Assembly: GCF_029892095.1 (NCBI RefSeq)
Contig: NZ_JARZAE010000004.1
Coordinates: forward strand, 806,001 to 870,000
Direction of reading: 5' to 3'
Source of the DNA: Kitasatospora sp. MAP12-44
GTDB lineage: Bacteria; Actinomycetota; Actinomycetes; Streptomycetales; Streptomycetaceae
DNA length: 64,000 nucleotides
Shown here: positions 43,174 through 51,551 of the stretch, piece by piece
Numbering within the stretch: the stretch's first letter is position 1
Layout of the letters: each line of letters opens with the position of its first letter
Notes under the pieces: model-generated
Database searches by the model: none
What the model was told of the DNA's origin: nothing
Seen by the model: the letters and a program-made list of their open reading frames with translations, nothing else
Program-made: the position numbers and the translations under genes

Positions 43174-44141
43174 GTCCAGCTGGAACCAGGTCGGGCCCCG
43201 CCGTGGTGCTCGACGGCGTGGCCAAACGCTACGGGGAGGTCCAGGCGCTGGACCGGGTGTCGCTGACGGTCGAGCAAGGCGAGTTCTTCGGCGTGCTCGG
43301 CCCCAACGGCGCCGGGAAGACCACCCTGGTGGAGATCATGGTCGGGATGCGCCAGGCGGACACCGGCACGGTCGCCGTGCTGGGCGAGCGCCCGTCGCCG
43401 CGCAACACCGCGCTGCTGCGGCGTCTGGGAGTGCAGACCCAGACCTCGGCCTTCTTCACCCGGCTGACCGCCGCCGAGCACCTGGAGACCGTCGCCGCCC
43501 TCTACGGCCTGGACCGGGCCGCCGCCCGGCGCGCCCTGGAGCTGGTGGACCTGGTGGACAAGGGCCGCAGCCGGGTCGACAACCTGTCGGGAGGCCAGCG
43601 CCAACGGCTCGCGCTGGCGACGGCACTCGTCCACGAGCCCGACCTGATCTTCCTCGACGAGCCGACCGCCGCCCTCGACCCGCAGGCCCGGCGCTCGCTC
43701 TGGGGCGTGCTGCGCTCGCTGCGCGGCGAGGGCCGCACCATCGTCTACACCACCCACCACCTGGACGAGGCCGAGGCGCTCTGCGACCGGGTCGCCATCG
43801 TGACGCGCGGCTCGGTGGCCGCACTGGACACTCCCGGCAACCTGATCCGGGCGCTGGGCGCCCCGGCCCGGCTCTTCATCCCGGCCGACCGGCTTTCCGT
43901 CGAGGACGCTCGGGGCATCGAGGGGGTGGACCAAGTAACGGTCGAAGGCGGCGAGTTGGTGATCGAGACCCAGTCGGCCAACCGGGTGCTGATCAGCGCG
44001 GGCGCGCTGGTCGGCATGGACGTGATCCAGACCCGCACCGCGACCCTGGAGGACGCCTACCTGCGCCTCACGACCGAGAGCGCCGGGACCACCCAAGACG
44101 CTCGGACCACCGCAACGACCGCATCGGAGCACCGCTCGTGA
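43170..44141 (+). CDS. ABC transporter ATPase (RiPP exporter)
   Basis: 323 residues. Walker A GPNGAGKTT, signature LSGGQRQR, Walker B LIFLDEPTAALD and the switch His in TTHHLDEAEAL are complete. The C-terminal extension is that of the drug-efflux (DRA/CcmA) class. The ATG overlaps the protease stop and the gene overlaps the permease. It drives export of the mature peptide and may also provide self-protection. Confidence 0.92.
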   Translation: MSPAGTRSGPAVVLDGVAKRYGEVQALDRVSLTVEQGEFFGVLGPNGAGKTTLVEIMVGMRQADTGTVAVLGERPSPRNTALLRRLGVQTQTSAFFTRLTAAEHLETVAALYGLDRAAARRALELVDLVDKGRSRVDNLSGGQRQRLALATALVHEPDLIFLDEPTAALDPQARRSLWGVLRSLRGEGRTIVYTTHHLDEAEALCDRVAIVTRGSVAALDTPGNLIRALGAPARLFIPADRLSVEDARGIEGVDQVTVEGGELVIETQSANRVLISAGALVGMDVIQTRTATLEDAYLRLTTESAGTTQDARTTATTASEHRS

Positions 44142-44890
44142 GCGCCTACGCCGCGATGACCAAGGCCACCTACCTGGCGTACGTCCGGGACCGGACCTCG
44201 GTCTTCTTCACCTTCGCCTTCCCGCTGCTCTTCCTGGTCGTCTTCGGGCTGATCTTCCACGGCCAGTCGGTCAACGGCGGCCTGGCCTACATCAACTACA
44301 TCGCCCCCGGCGTGCTGGCCTGGGGCATCGGCAACGCGGCGCTGTTCGGTGTCGCGTTCACCCTGATGCACTGGCGCCGGGACGACCTGCTGCGGCTGAT
44401 CTGGCGCACCCCGACCCCGCTGCCCTCGGTGCTCGCCTCGCGCTACGCGGTCGCGCTGGGCACCGGCATCGTCCAGGCCCTGCTGTTCACCGCGGTGGCC
44501 CTGCTGCCGGTCTTCGGCCTGCACGTCTCCTCCTCCTGGCCGCTGGCGCTGCCGGTGCTGCTGCTCGGCGTCACGGCGTTCACCGCGATCGGCCTGGTGG
44601 TGGGCGGCCTGGCGAACACGCCGGAGGCGGTGGCGGCGATCGCCAACTGCGTGATGGTCCCGATGGCCTTCCTCTCCGGCGCGTTCTACCCCATCGACCT
44701 GATGCCGGGCTGGTTGCAGACCTTCTCCCGGGTGCTGCCGCTGCGCTGGTTCGACGACGGCCTCACCGATGCCCTCGGCGGACGCGGCGGCCTCGGCGGT
44801 CCGGCGCTGGCCTGCCTGGCACTGGCCGTGTTCGCCGCGCTGTTCGGGCTGCTGGCCGCCAAGTCCTTCCGCTGGAGCAACCGGTCATGA
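44138..44890 (+). CDS. ABC-2-type permease (RiPP exporter)
   Basis: 250 residues, six predicted helices. VRDRTSVFFTFAFPLLFLVVFGLIF opens the ABC-2 fold, and AIANCVMVPMAFLSGAFYPIDLMPGWLQTFSRVLPLRWFDDGL is the characteristic C-terminal segment. It pairs with the adjacent ATPase. GTG overlaps the ATPase stop, and the stop overlaps YcaO-2. Confidence 0.9.
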   Translation: MSAYAAMTKATYLAYVRDRTSVFFTFAFPLLFLVVFGLIFHGQSVNGGLAYINYIAPGVLAWGIGNAALFGVAFTLMHWRRDDLLRLIWRTPTPLPSVLASRYAVALGTGIVQALLFTAVALLPVFGLHVSSSWPLALPVLLLGVTAFTAIGLVVGGLANTPEAVAAIANCVMVPMAFLSGAFYPIDLMPGWLQTFSRVLPLRWFDDGLTDALGGRGGLGGPALACLALAVFAALFGLLAAKSFRWSNRS

Positions 44891-46779
44891 CCCTGGTGGC
44901 ATTGGATCCGCTGCCCCTGGCGGCGGCGCGGGAGTTGTTGGAGCGCCGGCTCACGGAGCGGGCAGGCGGCGCCGGACCGCAGGTCGTGGCGCTCGGGGAC
45001 GTCGATGTGCTGGGCGGCGCGGGGACGCTGCTGCGGGCCCGGGCCACCGTCCATCTGACCGCGCAGGCCGTGCTGGTGGGACCGTGGGGAGGCGCGCCGG
45101 GCGCGGCGGCCTGCGGCAACTGCCTGGCGATGCGCTGGCAGCGACTGCGCAGCCGCACCGAGCGGGAGGCGCTGGAGACCGGGCTGGCGATGACGGCGGT
45201 GGACGGCGGCTGGCCGGTGGTCACCGACTTCGCGGTGGACGCGCTCTGGTCGCTGCACCAACTGCTCGGCGGGGCGCGGTCGGTGACGGCGCAGGTCTCC
45301 CGGCTGGACCTGGAGAGCCTGCAGGTCCGGACGTTCCCGCTGCTCCCCGAACCGCTCTGCCCGCACTGCGCGGCACCGACCGGCGAACAGCCCGAGCAGC
45401 CCGTGCTGCCGCTCGTCGCGCGCCCCAAGCCGGCGCCGAACACCTACCGCCTGCGCACCCCGGAGTCGTACGCGCTGCCCGCCGAGGCACTGGCCAACCC
45501 GGTCTGCGGAGTGCTCGGGGCGGGCACCTGGTCGGACGTCACCTCGCCGACCACCGCGCCGGTGGCCGGCAGCGTCTTCATGCGCGGCTACGCCGGACTG
45601 ACCGACGTGACCTGGAGCGGCCAGGCCAATGCCTTCCGGCGCAGTCGCGAACTCGCCTTCCTGGAGGGCTTGGAGCGCTACGCGGGCACCCACCGCCGCA
45701 GCACCGAACCGCTGGTGGTGGATTCGTACCGCAACCTGGCCGGCGGCGCGGTGGACCCGCGCGACTGCGGCCTGTACGAGCCGCGGACCTACCGCGAGGA
45801 CCCGATGCTCAGCCCGTTCGACCCGGACCGGGCCATCCCGTGGGTGCGCGGCTGGTCACTGCGCGACGAGCGCCCGCTCCTGGTGCCGGCCCGACTCTGC
45901 TACTACAGCGCCGGGTTGGCGGCCGACAACTTCGTCTTCGAGTGCTCCAACGGCTGCGCCATCGGCAGCTGCCTGGAGGAGGCGATCCTGTTCGGCCTGC
46001 TGGAGCTGATCGAGCGCGACTCGTTCCTGCTCGGCTGGTACGGCGGGCTGCGGCTGACCGAGATCGACCTCGCCTCGTGCACCGCGCCCGCGCTGCAGGC
46101 GATGGTCGACCGGGCGGCCCTGCAAGGCTACGACGTGCACGCCTTCGACAACCGGGTGGACCTGGCGATCCCGGTGGTCACCGGCCTCGCGGTGCGCCGT
46201 GACGGCGGCCCGGGGACGCTGGCCTTCGCGGCCGGCGCCGGCTTCGACCCGGAGAGCGCGGTGGAGTCGGCGGTCTCGGAGATCCTCACCTATCTCCCGC
46301 ACCTGCCCCGGCAGGTGAGCGAGCGGCCGTCTGAACTCGCCGCGATGGCCGAGGACTTCGACCTGGTGCGCCGACTGCCCGACCACGCCGCGCTGTTCGG
46401 CCTGCCGGAGATGGCACGGCATGCCGAGGACTACCTGCGGCCCGCCGCGGTGCGCCCGTTGGACGAGCTCTACGCGGGCTGGCTGAAGGAGCGACCGCAG
46501 TCCTGCGATCTGCTGGATGATCTGCGGTACTGCCGCGACGAGTTGGTCCGGGCCGGCTTCGACGTGGTGGTGGTCGACCAGACGTCCCCGGAGCAACGGC
46601 GGCTGGGCCTGCGGACGGTGTGCACCCTGGTGCCGGGCCTGCTGCCGATCGACTTCGGCTGGTCGCGCCAACGGGCCCTGGGGATGCCGCGGTTGCGCAC
46701 GGCCCCGCGGCGCGGCGGCCTGCGGGCGACGGACCTGGCGGAGCGGGAGCTGCGGCGGGTGCCGCACCCGTTCCCGTGA
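44887..46779 (+). CDS. YcaO cyclodehydratase 2
   Basis: 630 residues, paralogous to YcaO-1 over the whole length. N-terminal cysteine pairs CGNC (76-79) and CPHC (158-161) sit in the same E1-like segment. The YcaO core contains AFLEGLERYAGTHRR, FECSNGCAIGSCLEEAILFGLLELIERDSFLLGWYGG, VVVVDQTSPEQRRLGL and the C-terminal RRVPHPFP. ATP-site glutamates are present, so it should be catalytically active. It may install a different subset of azolines (for example Cys versus Ser/Thr), or the two YcaOs may work in sequence. Confidence 0.9.
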   Translation: MTLVALDPLPLAAARELLERRLTERAGGAGPQVVALGDVDVLGGAGTLLRARATVHLTAQAVLVGPWGGAPGAAACGNCLAMRWQRLRSRTEREALETGLAMTAVDGGWPVVTDFAVDALWSLHQLLGGARSVTAQVSRLDLESLQVRTFPLLPEPLCPHCAAPTGEQPEQPVLPLVARPKPAPNTYRLRTPESYALPAEALANPVCGVLGAGTWSDVTSPTTAPVAGSVFMRGYAGLTDVTWSGQANAFRRSRELAFLEGLERYAGTHRRSTEPLVVDSYRNLAGGAVDPRDCGLYEPRTYREDPMLSPFDPDRAIPWVRGWSLRDERPLLVPARLCYYSAGLAADNFVFECSNGCAIGSCLEEAILFGLLELIERDSFLLGWYGGLRLTEIDLASCTAPALQAMVDRAALQGYDVHAFDNRVDLAIPVVTGLAVRRDGGPGTLAFAAGAGFDPESAVESAVSEILTYLPHLPRQVSERPSELAAMAEDFDLVRRLPDHAALFGLPEMARHAEDYLRPAAVRPLDELYAGWLKERPQSCDLLDDLRYCRDELVRAGFDVVVVDQTSPEQRRLGLRTVCTLVPGLLPIDFGWSRQRALGMPRLRTAPRRGGLRATDLAERELRRVPHPFP

Positions 46780-46782
46780 CCA

Positions 46783-46822
46783 CGCACTGCGGCGGGCTCC
46801 CGCAGGAGTCCGCCGCAGTGCG
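46783..46822. terminator. 18-bp hairpin between YcaO-2 and the precursor gene
   Basis: CGCACTGCGGCGG (46783-46795) pairs with CCGCCGCAGTGCG (46810-46822). The stem continues through a G-T pair and CTCC/GGAG to a 4-nt CGCA loop. It would stop transcription from both directions and protects the short precursor mRNA 3' end. Confidence 0.85.
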
Positions 46823-46837
46823 CGACCGCTTGGAGGA

Positions 46838-47023
46838 TCAGGCGGTGCAGCTGGTGGTGCTGGTGGTCGACGAGCAGGTGCTGGTGCTGGAGCAGCTGGT
46901 CGACGAGCCGAGCATGACCTCACTGGCGTCCGAGTAGTCGCTGATCTCGAAGGTCTCCGACTCCAGGTTCAGGATCTCCTGGGCGAGGGAGGCAAGGGTG
47001 CTGTCGGAGTTGAGCGCGGCCAT
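46838..47023 (-). CDS. Thiazolylpeptide-type RiPP precursor
   Basis: 61 residues: leader MAALNSDSTLASLAQEILNL then ESETFEISDYSDASEVMLG (1-39), and a 22-residue core (40-61) with 10 Ser, 8 Thr, 3 Cys (44, 50, 59) and a final Ala. The acidic leader with FEISDY and the EVML-G boundary is typical of thiazolylpeptide precursors. GAAGGAG precedes the ATG. The gene is convergent with YcaO-2 and divergent from the M20 hydrolase, so it has its own promoter, as expected for a highly expressed substrate. Confidence 0.93.
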   Translation of the reverse strand: MAALNSDSTLASLAQEILNLESETFEISDYSDASEVMLGSSTSCSSTSTCSSTTSTTSCTA

Positions 47024-47090
47024 GGGAGCTCCTTCAGGTACCGGGGAGCGGCGCGACCGTCGCGGTCGCACCGGCGGGGAGCGGGTCAGG

Positions 47091-47122
47091 ACTGTGCGAA
47101 CCCGTCTGCCCCACAGCACAGT
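47091..47122. promoter_or_regulatory. Dyad upstream of the precursor gene
   Basis: ACTGTGC (47091-47097) and GCACAGT (47116-47122) are perfect inverted 7-bp arms with centres 25 bp apart, 68-99 bp upstream of the precursor ATG. Spacing of about 2.5 helical turns would suit a regulator binding near a promoter; the regulator is unknown. Confidence 0.4.
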
Positions 47123-47168
47123 TGTACGGGAGGGCGCTGGCAGAACCGGCCGCCTCCCGCTGTCACCT

Positions 47169-47207
47169 CACTGACACCCGGAACTGACGCTCGGAACTGA
47201 CACCCGG
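47169..47207. promoter_or_regulatory. Three tandem 13-bp repeats between precursor and M20 genes
   Basis: CACTGACACCCGG, AACTGACGCTCGG and AACTGACACCCGG run head to tail, ending 16 bp before the M20 start and about 145 bp upstream of the precursor. SARPs bind direct repeats, commonly at 11- or 22-bp spacing. The 13-bp period differs, so SARP binding is only a hypothesis. Confidence 0.45.
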
Positions 47208-47223
47208 ATGGGAGCCCGACTCG

Positions 47224-48549
47224 ATGACCACCTCCGCACCGCCACCCGCCCCCTCGCCCGCCCCCTCGCCCGCTCTGGCACGGGCCGCCGAGCTCTACCT
47301 CGATCTGCACCGCAACCCCGAGCTCTCGGGCAGTGAGGAACGCACCGCCGCCCGGCTGGCCGAGTGGCTGACCGCCGCCGGCTACCGGGTGGAGAGCGGG
47401 ATCGGCGGCCACGGCGTGGCCGGGGTGCTGCGCAACGGCCCGGGCCCGGTGGTGATGCTGCGCTCCGAACTGGACGCCCTGCCGGTCGAGGAGCGCACCG
47501 GACTGCCGTACGCCAGCACCCGGACAGCCCGCACACCGGACGGGCGCACGGTTCCGGTGATGCACGCCTGCGGCCATGACGTCCACCTGGCCTGCGCGGC
47601 CGGCGCGGCGGCCGAACTGGCGGCCGACGCCGAGCGCTGGCGCGGCACGGTGCTGGTGGTGGGCCAGCCCGCCGAGGAGACCCTGCAGGGCGCGCGGGCG
47701 ATGCTGGCCGACGGGCTGTACCAGCGCTTCGAGCCGCCCTCGGTGGTGCTCGCCCAGCACACCGCGCCGCTGCCCGCGGGCATGGTGGCGCACGGCGAGG
47801 GCCCGATGACGGCGGGCAGCGTCACCCTGGAGGTGGTGATCCACGGCCGGGGCGGGCACGCGGCGGCGCCCCATCTCGCGGTGGACCCGGTGGTGGCGGC
47901 GGCCTCGGTGGTGCTGCGGCTGCAGTCGGTGGTCGCGCAGGAGACCAGCCCCGCCGAGCAGGTGGTGCTCAGCGTCGGCTCGCTGGAGGCGGGCAGCCAG
48001 GCCAACATCATCCCGGACCGGGCGACCCTGCGGGTGACCGTCCGGGGCTTCTCGGAGCACGTCCTGGAACGGGTCACGGCGGCGGTGCGGCGGATCGTGC
48101 ACGGGCAGGCGGCGGCCTCGGGGTGCCCGCAGGAGCCGACGGTGCGGGTGGTCTCCCGCTCCGGGGTCAACCTCCCGGACCTCGACCTGACGGCGGCGGT
48201 GCGCGCGGCGCACCAGGAGGCGTTCGGCGCCCGGCGGGTGACCGGCTGGCCGCCCGCGCTGGCCACCGACGACTTCCCGCTGTTCGGTGCGGCCGGACTC
48301 GCGCTGCACGGCGTGGCGGGCGTGCGCACGGCGTACTGGATGCTCGGCATGGTCGGCCCCGAGCAGTGGGCCGCCACCCCCGGCAGCACGGCGGCCGAGA
48401 AGCTGGCCGCGCTGCCCGCCAACCACTCCCCCAAGTTCCGCCCGCACGCCCGGCTGACCCTGCAGACCGGCATCGCCGCCCTGGTCGGCGCGGCCACCAG
48501 CCAGCTGCTCCCCGTCGACCAGTCCCCAGCTCAACGCCCGTGTCCATGA
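47224..48549 (+). CDS. M20-family amidohydrolase/peptidase
   Basis: 441 residues. The metal centre shows as HACGHDVH (about residues 117-124), GQPAEETLQGARAML and LAQHTAPL. The dimerisation domain is VTLEVVIHGRGGHAAAPHLAVDPV. Such enzymes remove N-acyl groups or cleave carboxy-terminal amino acids. It is divergent from the precursor gene and shares the repeat region, so it may trim the peptide or be self-protective; catabolic use is also possible. An Ala/Pro/Ser repeat lies at the N-terminus. Confidence 0.85.
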   Translation: MTTSAPPPAPSPAPSPALARAAELYLDLHRNPELSGSEERTAARLAEWLTAAGYRVESGIGGHGVAGVLRNGPGPVVMLRSELDALPVEERTGLPYASTRTARTPDGRTVPVMHACGHDVHLACAAGAAAELAADAERWRGTVLVVGQPAEETLQGARAMLADGLYQRFEPPSVVLAQHTAPLPAGMVAHGEGPMTAGSVTLEVVIHGRGGHAAAPHLAVDPVVAAASVVLRLQSVVAQETSPAEQVVLSVGSLEAGSQANIIPDRATLRVTVRGFSEHVLERVTAAVRRIVHGQAAASGCPQEPTVRVVSRSGVNLPDLDLTAAVRAAHQEAFGARRVTGWPPALATDDFPLFGAAGLALHGVAGVRTAYWMLGMVGPEQWAATPGSTAAEKLAALPANHSPKFRPHARLTLQTGIAALVGAATSQLLPVDQSPAQRPCP

Positions 48550-48607
48550 GGCAGGTTGGCAGAAAATCACGGTACTCGACCACGCCGGCGCCCTAGGATC
48601 GACGGTT

Positions 48608-49567
48608 ATGACTACTCCCTACCCTCCCACCAGCCCCTACGGTCATGGAATCCTCGACACCGGGGACGGCAACCGCATCTACTACGAGCAGCTCGGCAAC
48701 CCGGAAGGCAAGCCCGTCCTGTACGTCCACGGCGGCCCGGGGGCGGGCACGCCGTCGCGGCCGATTACGGCCTGGGACCCTGAGCGCTACCGTGTCATCC
48801 AGTACGACCAGCGCAACTGCGGTCGCAGCACCCCGCACGCCAGCGACCCGGCGGCGGACATGAGTCTCAACACCACGCAGCACCTGATCGACGACATGGA
48901 GCGGCTGCGCGAACACCTGGGCATCGAACGGTGGTTGCTGAACGGCGCATCCTGGGGCTCGACTCTCGTCCTGGCCTATGCGCAGCAGCACCCCGAGCGG
49001 GTCAGCGAGATCATCATCCAGATGGTGACGATGACGCGCGCCGGCGAGATCGACTGGCTCTACCGGGGTGCCGGGCGGTTCTACCCCGAAGCGTGGGACC
49101 GGTTCCGCGACGGCGTCCCCGCGGAGGAGCGGGACGGCGACCTGCTTGCGGCCTACGCGCGGCTGATGGAGAACCCCGACCGGGCGATCCGGGAGAAGGC
49201 CGCTGCCGACTGGCTCACCTGGGAGGACGCGGTCATCTCCGACGAGCCCAACGGCCTGCCCGGCATGTACAGCAATCAGGAGGTCGACGCGCAGATTGCG
49301 TTCGTACGGATCTGCGCCCACTTCTTCAGCAACGGCGCGTGGCTGGCGGAGGACCAACTGCTGCGCAACGCCCATCGATTGGCCGGGATCCCGGGGGTGC
49401 TGGTGCACGGCCGCCACGACATGGGCAGCCCGGTGCAGACGGCGTGGGAACTGGCGAAGGTGTGGCCGGACGCGCGGCTCCACATCTTCGAGGACTCCGG
49501 GCACGTCGGAAGCGAGGCGATGCGCCAGACGGTCCGGGCGGCCATCGAGGAGTTCAAGGAGCGCTGA
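48608..49567 (+). CDS. Proline-iminopeptidase-like alpha/beta hydrolase (S33)
   Basis: 319 residues. The oxyanion loop HGGPGAG, RNCGRSTPHAS, the nucleophile elbow GASWGSTL, acid in GRHDMGSP and base His in SGHVGSEA fit the prolyl aminopeptidase family, which removes N-terminal residues from peptides. TAGGAT lies 9 bp upstream of the ATG with no ribosome site, suggesting leaderless expression. It follows the RiPP cluster by 58 bp and could finish leader removal, but housekeeping peptide turnover is equally possible. Confidence 0.88.
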   Translation: MTTPYPPTSPYGHGILDTGDGNRIYYEQLGNPEGKPVLYVHGGPGAGTPSRPITAWDPERYRVIQYDQRNCGRSTPHASDPAADMSLNTTQHLIDDMERLREHLGIERWLLNGASWGSTLVLAYAQQHPERVSEIIIQMVTMTRAGEIDWLYRGAGRFYPEAWDRFRDGVPAEERDGDLLAAYARLMENPDRAIREKAAADWLTWEDAVISDEPNGLPGMYSNQEVDAQIAFVRICAHFFSNGAWLAEDQLLRNAHRLAGIPGVLVHGRHDMGSPVQTAWELAKVWPDARLHIFEDSGHVGSEAMRQTVRAAIEEFKER

Positions 49568-49643
49568 GAGCCGCCGAGAGACACTGAGAGCCGCTGCGAA
49601 CAGCAGGGCACGGCACCGACGCGCGCACTCTTGACAGCATTAA

Positions 49644-49662
49644 GTAAGGAAGCTTTCCTAAC
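49644..49662. promoter_or_regulatory. Chitosan-regulon operator-like palindrome (GH8 gene)
   Basis: GTAAGGAAGCTTTCCTAAC overlaps the promoter area of the GH8 gene; TTGACA at 49631-49636 lies just upstream. The same 19-bp element, 16/19 identical in gene orientation, precedes the GH2 gene at 56242-56260. From memory, Streptomyces chitosanase genes carry an AGGAAA/TTTCCT palindrome bound by the ROK repressor CsnR. Confidence 0.75.
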
Positions 49663-49699
49663 TAATACTCGAAGTCCGCTCCCCCCACAAGGAGTTCGC

Positions 49700-51466
49700 G
49701 TGCGCAAGATCCGTAGCAGCTGGACCAGACCACTGATCCCGGTGGTCGCGGGAGCCCTGGTCTCCTTCTCGTTCGCCGTGCTGAGCGCGACACCGTCGCA
49801 GGCCGCGAGCGTGGCGCGACCGTTCCCCGCCCATGTCACCTACCAGGTCGGCGTGATGCCCTCCGCCTCGCAGTCAGCACGCGACGCGGCGGTGGAGAAG
49901 CAGTACAACTCCTGGAAGTCCACCTACCTGGTGCACGGCTGCGCCTCCAACGAGTACTACGTCTCCACCAAGGGCGACTCCGACGCCAGCAACAACGGCC
50001 CGGTCTCCGAGGGCCAGGGCTACGGCATGAACATCGTTCCCCTGATGGCCGGTTACGACGCCAACGCGCAGACCGAGTTCAACGGCCTGTGGCAACTGGT
50101 CAAGGACCACGAGGACCAGTACGGCCTGATGCAGTGGCAACTCGACGGCAAGACCTGCAAGTACTACAGCAGCGGCACCCCCGACGGCGCCACCGACGGC
50201 GACCTCGACATCGGCTACGGCCTGATCCTGGCCGACAAGCAGTGGGGCGGCTACACCGCCGACGCCAAGGCCTGGCTGGCGAACTTCTACGCCCATGACG
50301 TGGCGCCCGACGGGCACTTGAAGTGTGAGGACGACGGCCCGAACACCGACACCCGGCCCTCCGACCAGATGCTCGACCACCTGCGCGCCTTCGCCGCGTA
50401 CGACACCGCGCACGACTGGAACAAGGTGATCACCCGCACCGAGGCGGTGATCTCCGAGTTCACCGCCTCGTACTCGCCCAGCGACGGCCTGCTCTCCGAC
50501 TTCGTCGTCAACGCCGACACCACCAGCCCCAAGCCGGCGCCCGCCAACTACCAGGAGGACCAGCCGGACAACATCGTCGGCTACAACTCCATCCGGGTGC
50601 CGTGGCACCTGGGCACCGACGCGCTGCTCAACGGCAGCACCACCGCGGCGACCTCGTACACCACCGCCAAGCTCGAATCCGCCTGCCTGAAGAAGGAGTC
50701 GGGCGGCAACCCGCAGAACGTCTACCCGCACACCAACCTCAACTGCACGCCGTTCAGCACCAGCGACCAGGCCGAGGAGGCCGGCGACTCGGTCGGCCCG
50801 GCCGCGATGGCCGCCGGCGACCAGGCCTGGACGGACGCCATCTGGAACCAGCTGGCGACCAACCCGTTCGGTGACGGCTACTACGGCGAGACCATCAAGA
50901 CGCTGGTCTACCTGGTGATGGCCGGCGACTACTGGAGCCCGGCGAGCGGCGGCGGCACCAACACCTGCACCCCGGCCCAACTCCTCGCCGACCCCGGCTT
51001 CGAGAACGGCGCCAACCCCGCCCCCTGGACCCAGACCTCCACCCTGGGCCAATCCCCCGTCAACAACGACACGGCGGACGAGCCCGCCCACAGCGGCAGT
51101 TGGACCGCCTGGCTCAACGGCGACGGCAAGCCCGACACCGACACGCTCGCCCAGAGCGTCACCATCCCCGCCAACTGCACCACCGCCAGCCTCAGTTACT
51201 GGCTGCACACCGACACCACCGAGAACACCGGCACCGCCACGCCCGACACCCTCACAGTCCAACTCCTCAACTCCACCGGCACCCTCCTCGCCACCCTGAA
51301 CTCCTACAGCAACCTCAACCACAACACCGGCTACACCCAGCACACCACCGACCTCACGCCCTACATCGGCCAGACCGTCACCCTCAAGTTCACCGGCACC
51401 GAGACCGACGCCAACGGCGGCACCACCAGCTTCGTCCTCGACGACACCGCCCTCAGCGTCAACTGA
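49700..51466 (+). CDS. Secreted GH8 glycoside hydrolase (endo-chitosanase/endoglucanase) with C-terminal beta domain
   Basis: 588 residues from GTG 49700 (AAGGAG upstream). Signal peptide about 1-37 (VVAGALVSFSFAVLSATPSQA). The GH8 (alpha/alpha)6 barrel is identified by VSEGQGYGMNIVPLMAGYD with the acid Glu and TDGDLDIGYGLILADKQW with a catalytic Asp. Residues ~430-588 are a carbohydrate-binding-like beta domain common in Streptomyces secreted proteins (LLADPGFENGANPAPWTQ). The shared palindrome with the exo-glucosaminidase favours chitosan over cellulose as substrate. Confidence 0.85.
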   Translation: MRKIRSSWTRPLIPVVAGALVSFSFAVLSATPSQAASVARPFPAHVTYQVGVMPSASQSARDAAVEKQYNSWKSTYLVHGCASNEYYVSTKGDSDASNNGPVSEGQGYGMNIVPLMAGYDANAQTEFNGLWQLVKDHEDQYGLMQWQLDGKTCKYYSSGTPDGATDGDLDIGYGLILADKQWGGYTADAKAWLANFYAHDVAPDGHLKCEDDGPNTDTRPSDQMLDHLRAFAAYDTAHDWNKVITRTEAVISEFTASYSPSDGLLSDFVVNADTTSPKPAPANYQEDQPDNIVGYNSIRVPWHLGTDALLNGSTTAATSYTTAKLESACLKKESGGNPQNVYPHTNLNCTPFSTSDQAEEAGDSVGPAAMAAGDQAWTDAIWNQLATNPFGDGYYGETIKTLVYLVMAGDYWSPASGGGTNTCTPAQLLADPGFENGANPAPWTQTSTLGQSPVNNDTADEPAHSGSWTAWLNGDGKPDTDTLAQSVTIPANCTTASLSYWLHTDTTENTGTATPDTLTVQLLNSTGTLLATLNSYSNLNHNTGYTQHTTDLTPYIGQTVTLKFTGTETDANGGTTSFVLDDTALSVN

Positions 51467-51504
51467 GCACGCCCGCCAGCGTGCTGGGCTCGCCCACTCG
51501 ACCG

Positions 51505-51551
51505 GACAGGGCCGGTCGGACAGGCATCACGCCGGTCCGACCGGCCCTGTC
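51505..51551. terminator. Strong terminator after the GH8 gene
   Basis: GACAGGGCCGGTCGGAC (51505-51521) pairs perfectly over 17 bp with GTCCGACCGGCCCTGTC (51535-51551), loop 13 nt. Confidence 0.88.

Noticed and set aside
49874..51343. A 489-codon Gly/Val-rich frame antisense to the GH8 gene
   Set aside because: It mirrors the biased third-codon positions of the GH8 gene and has no start context or domain.
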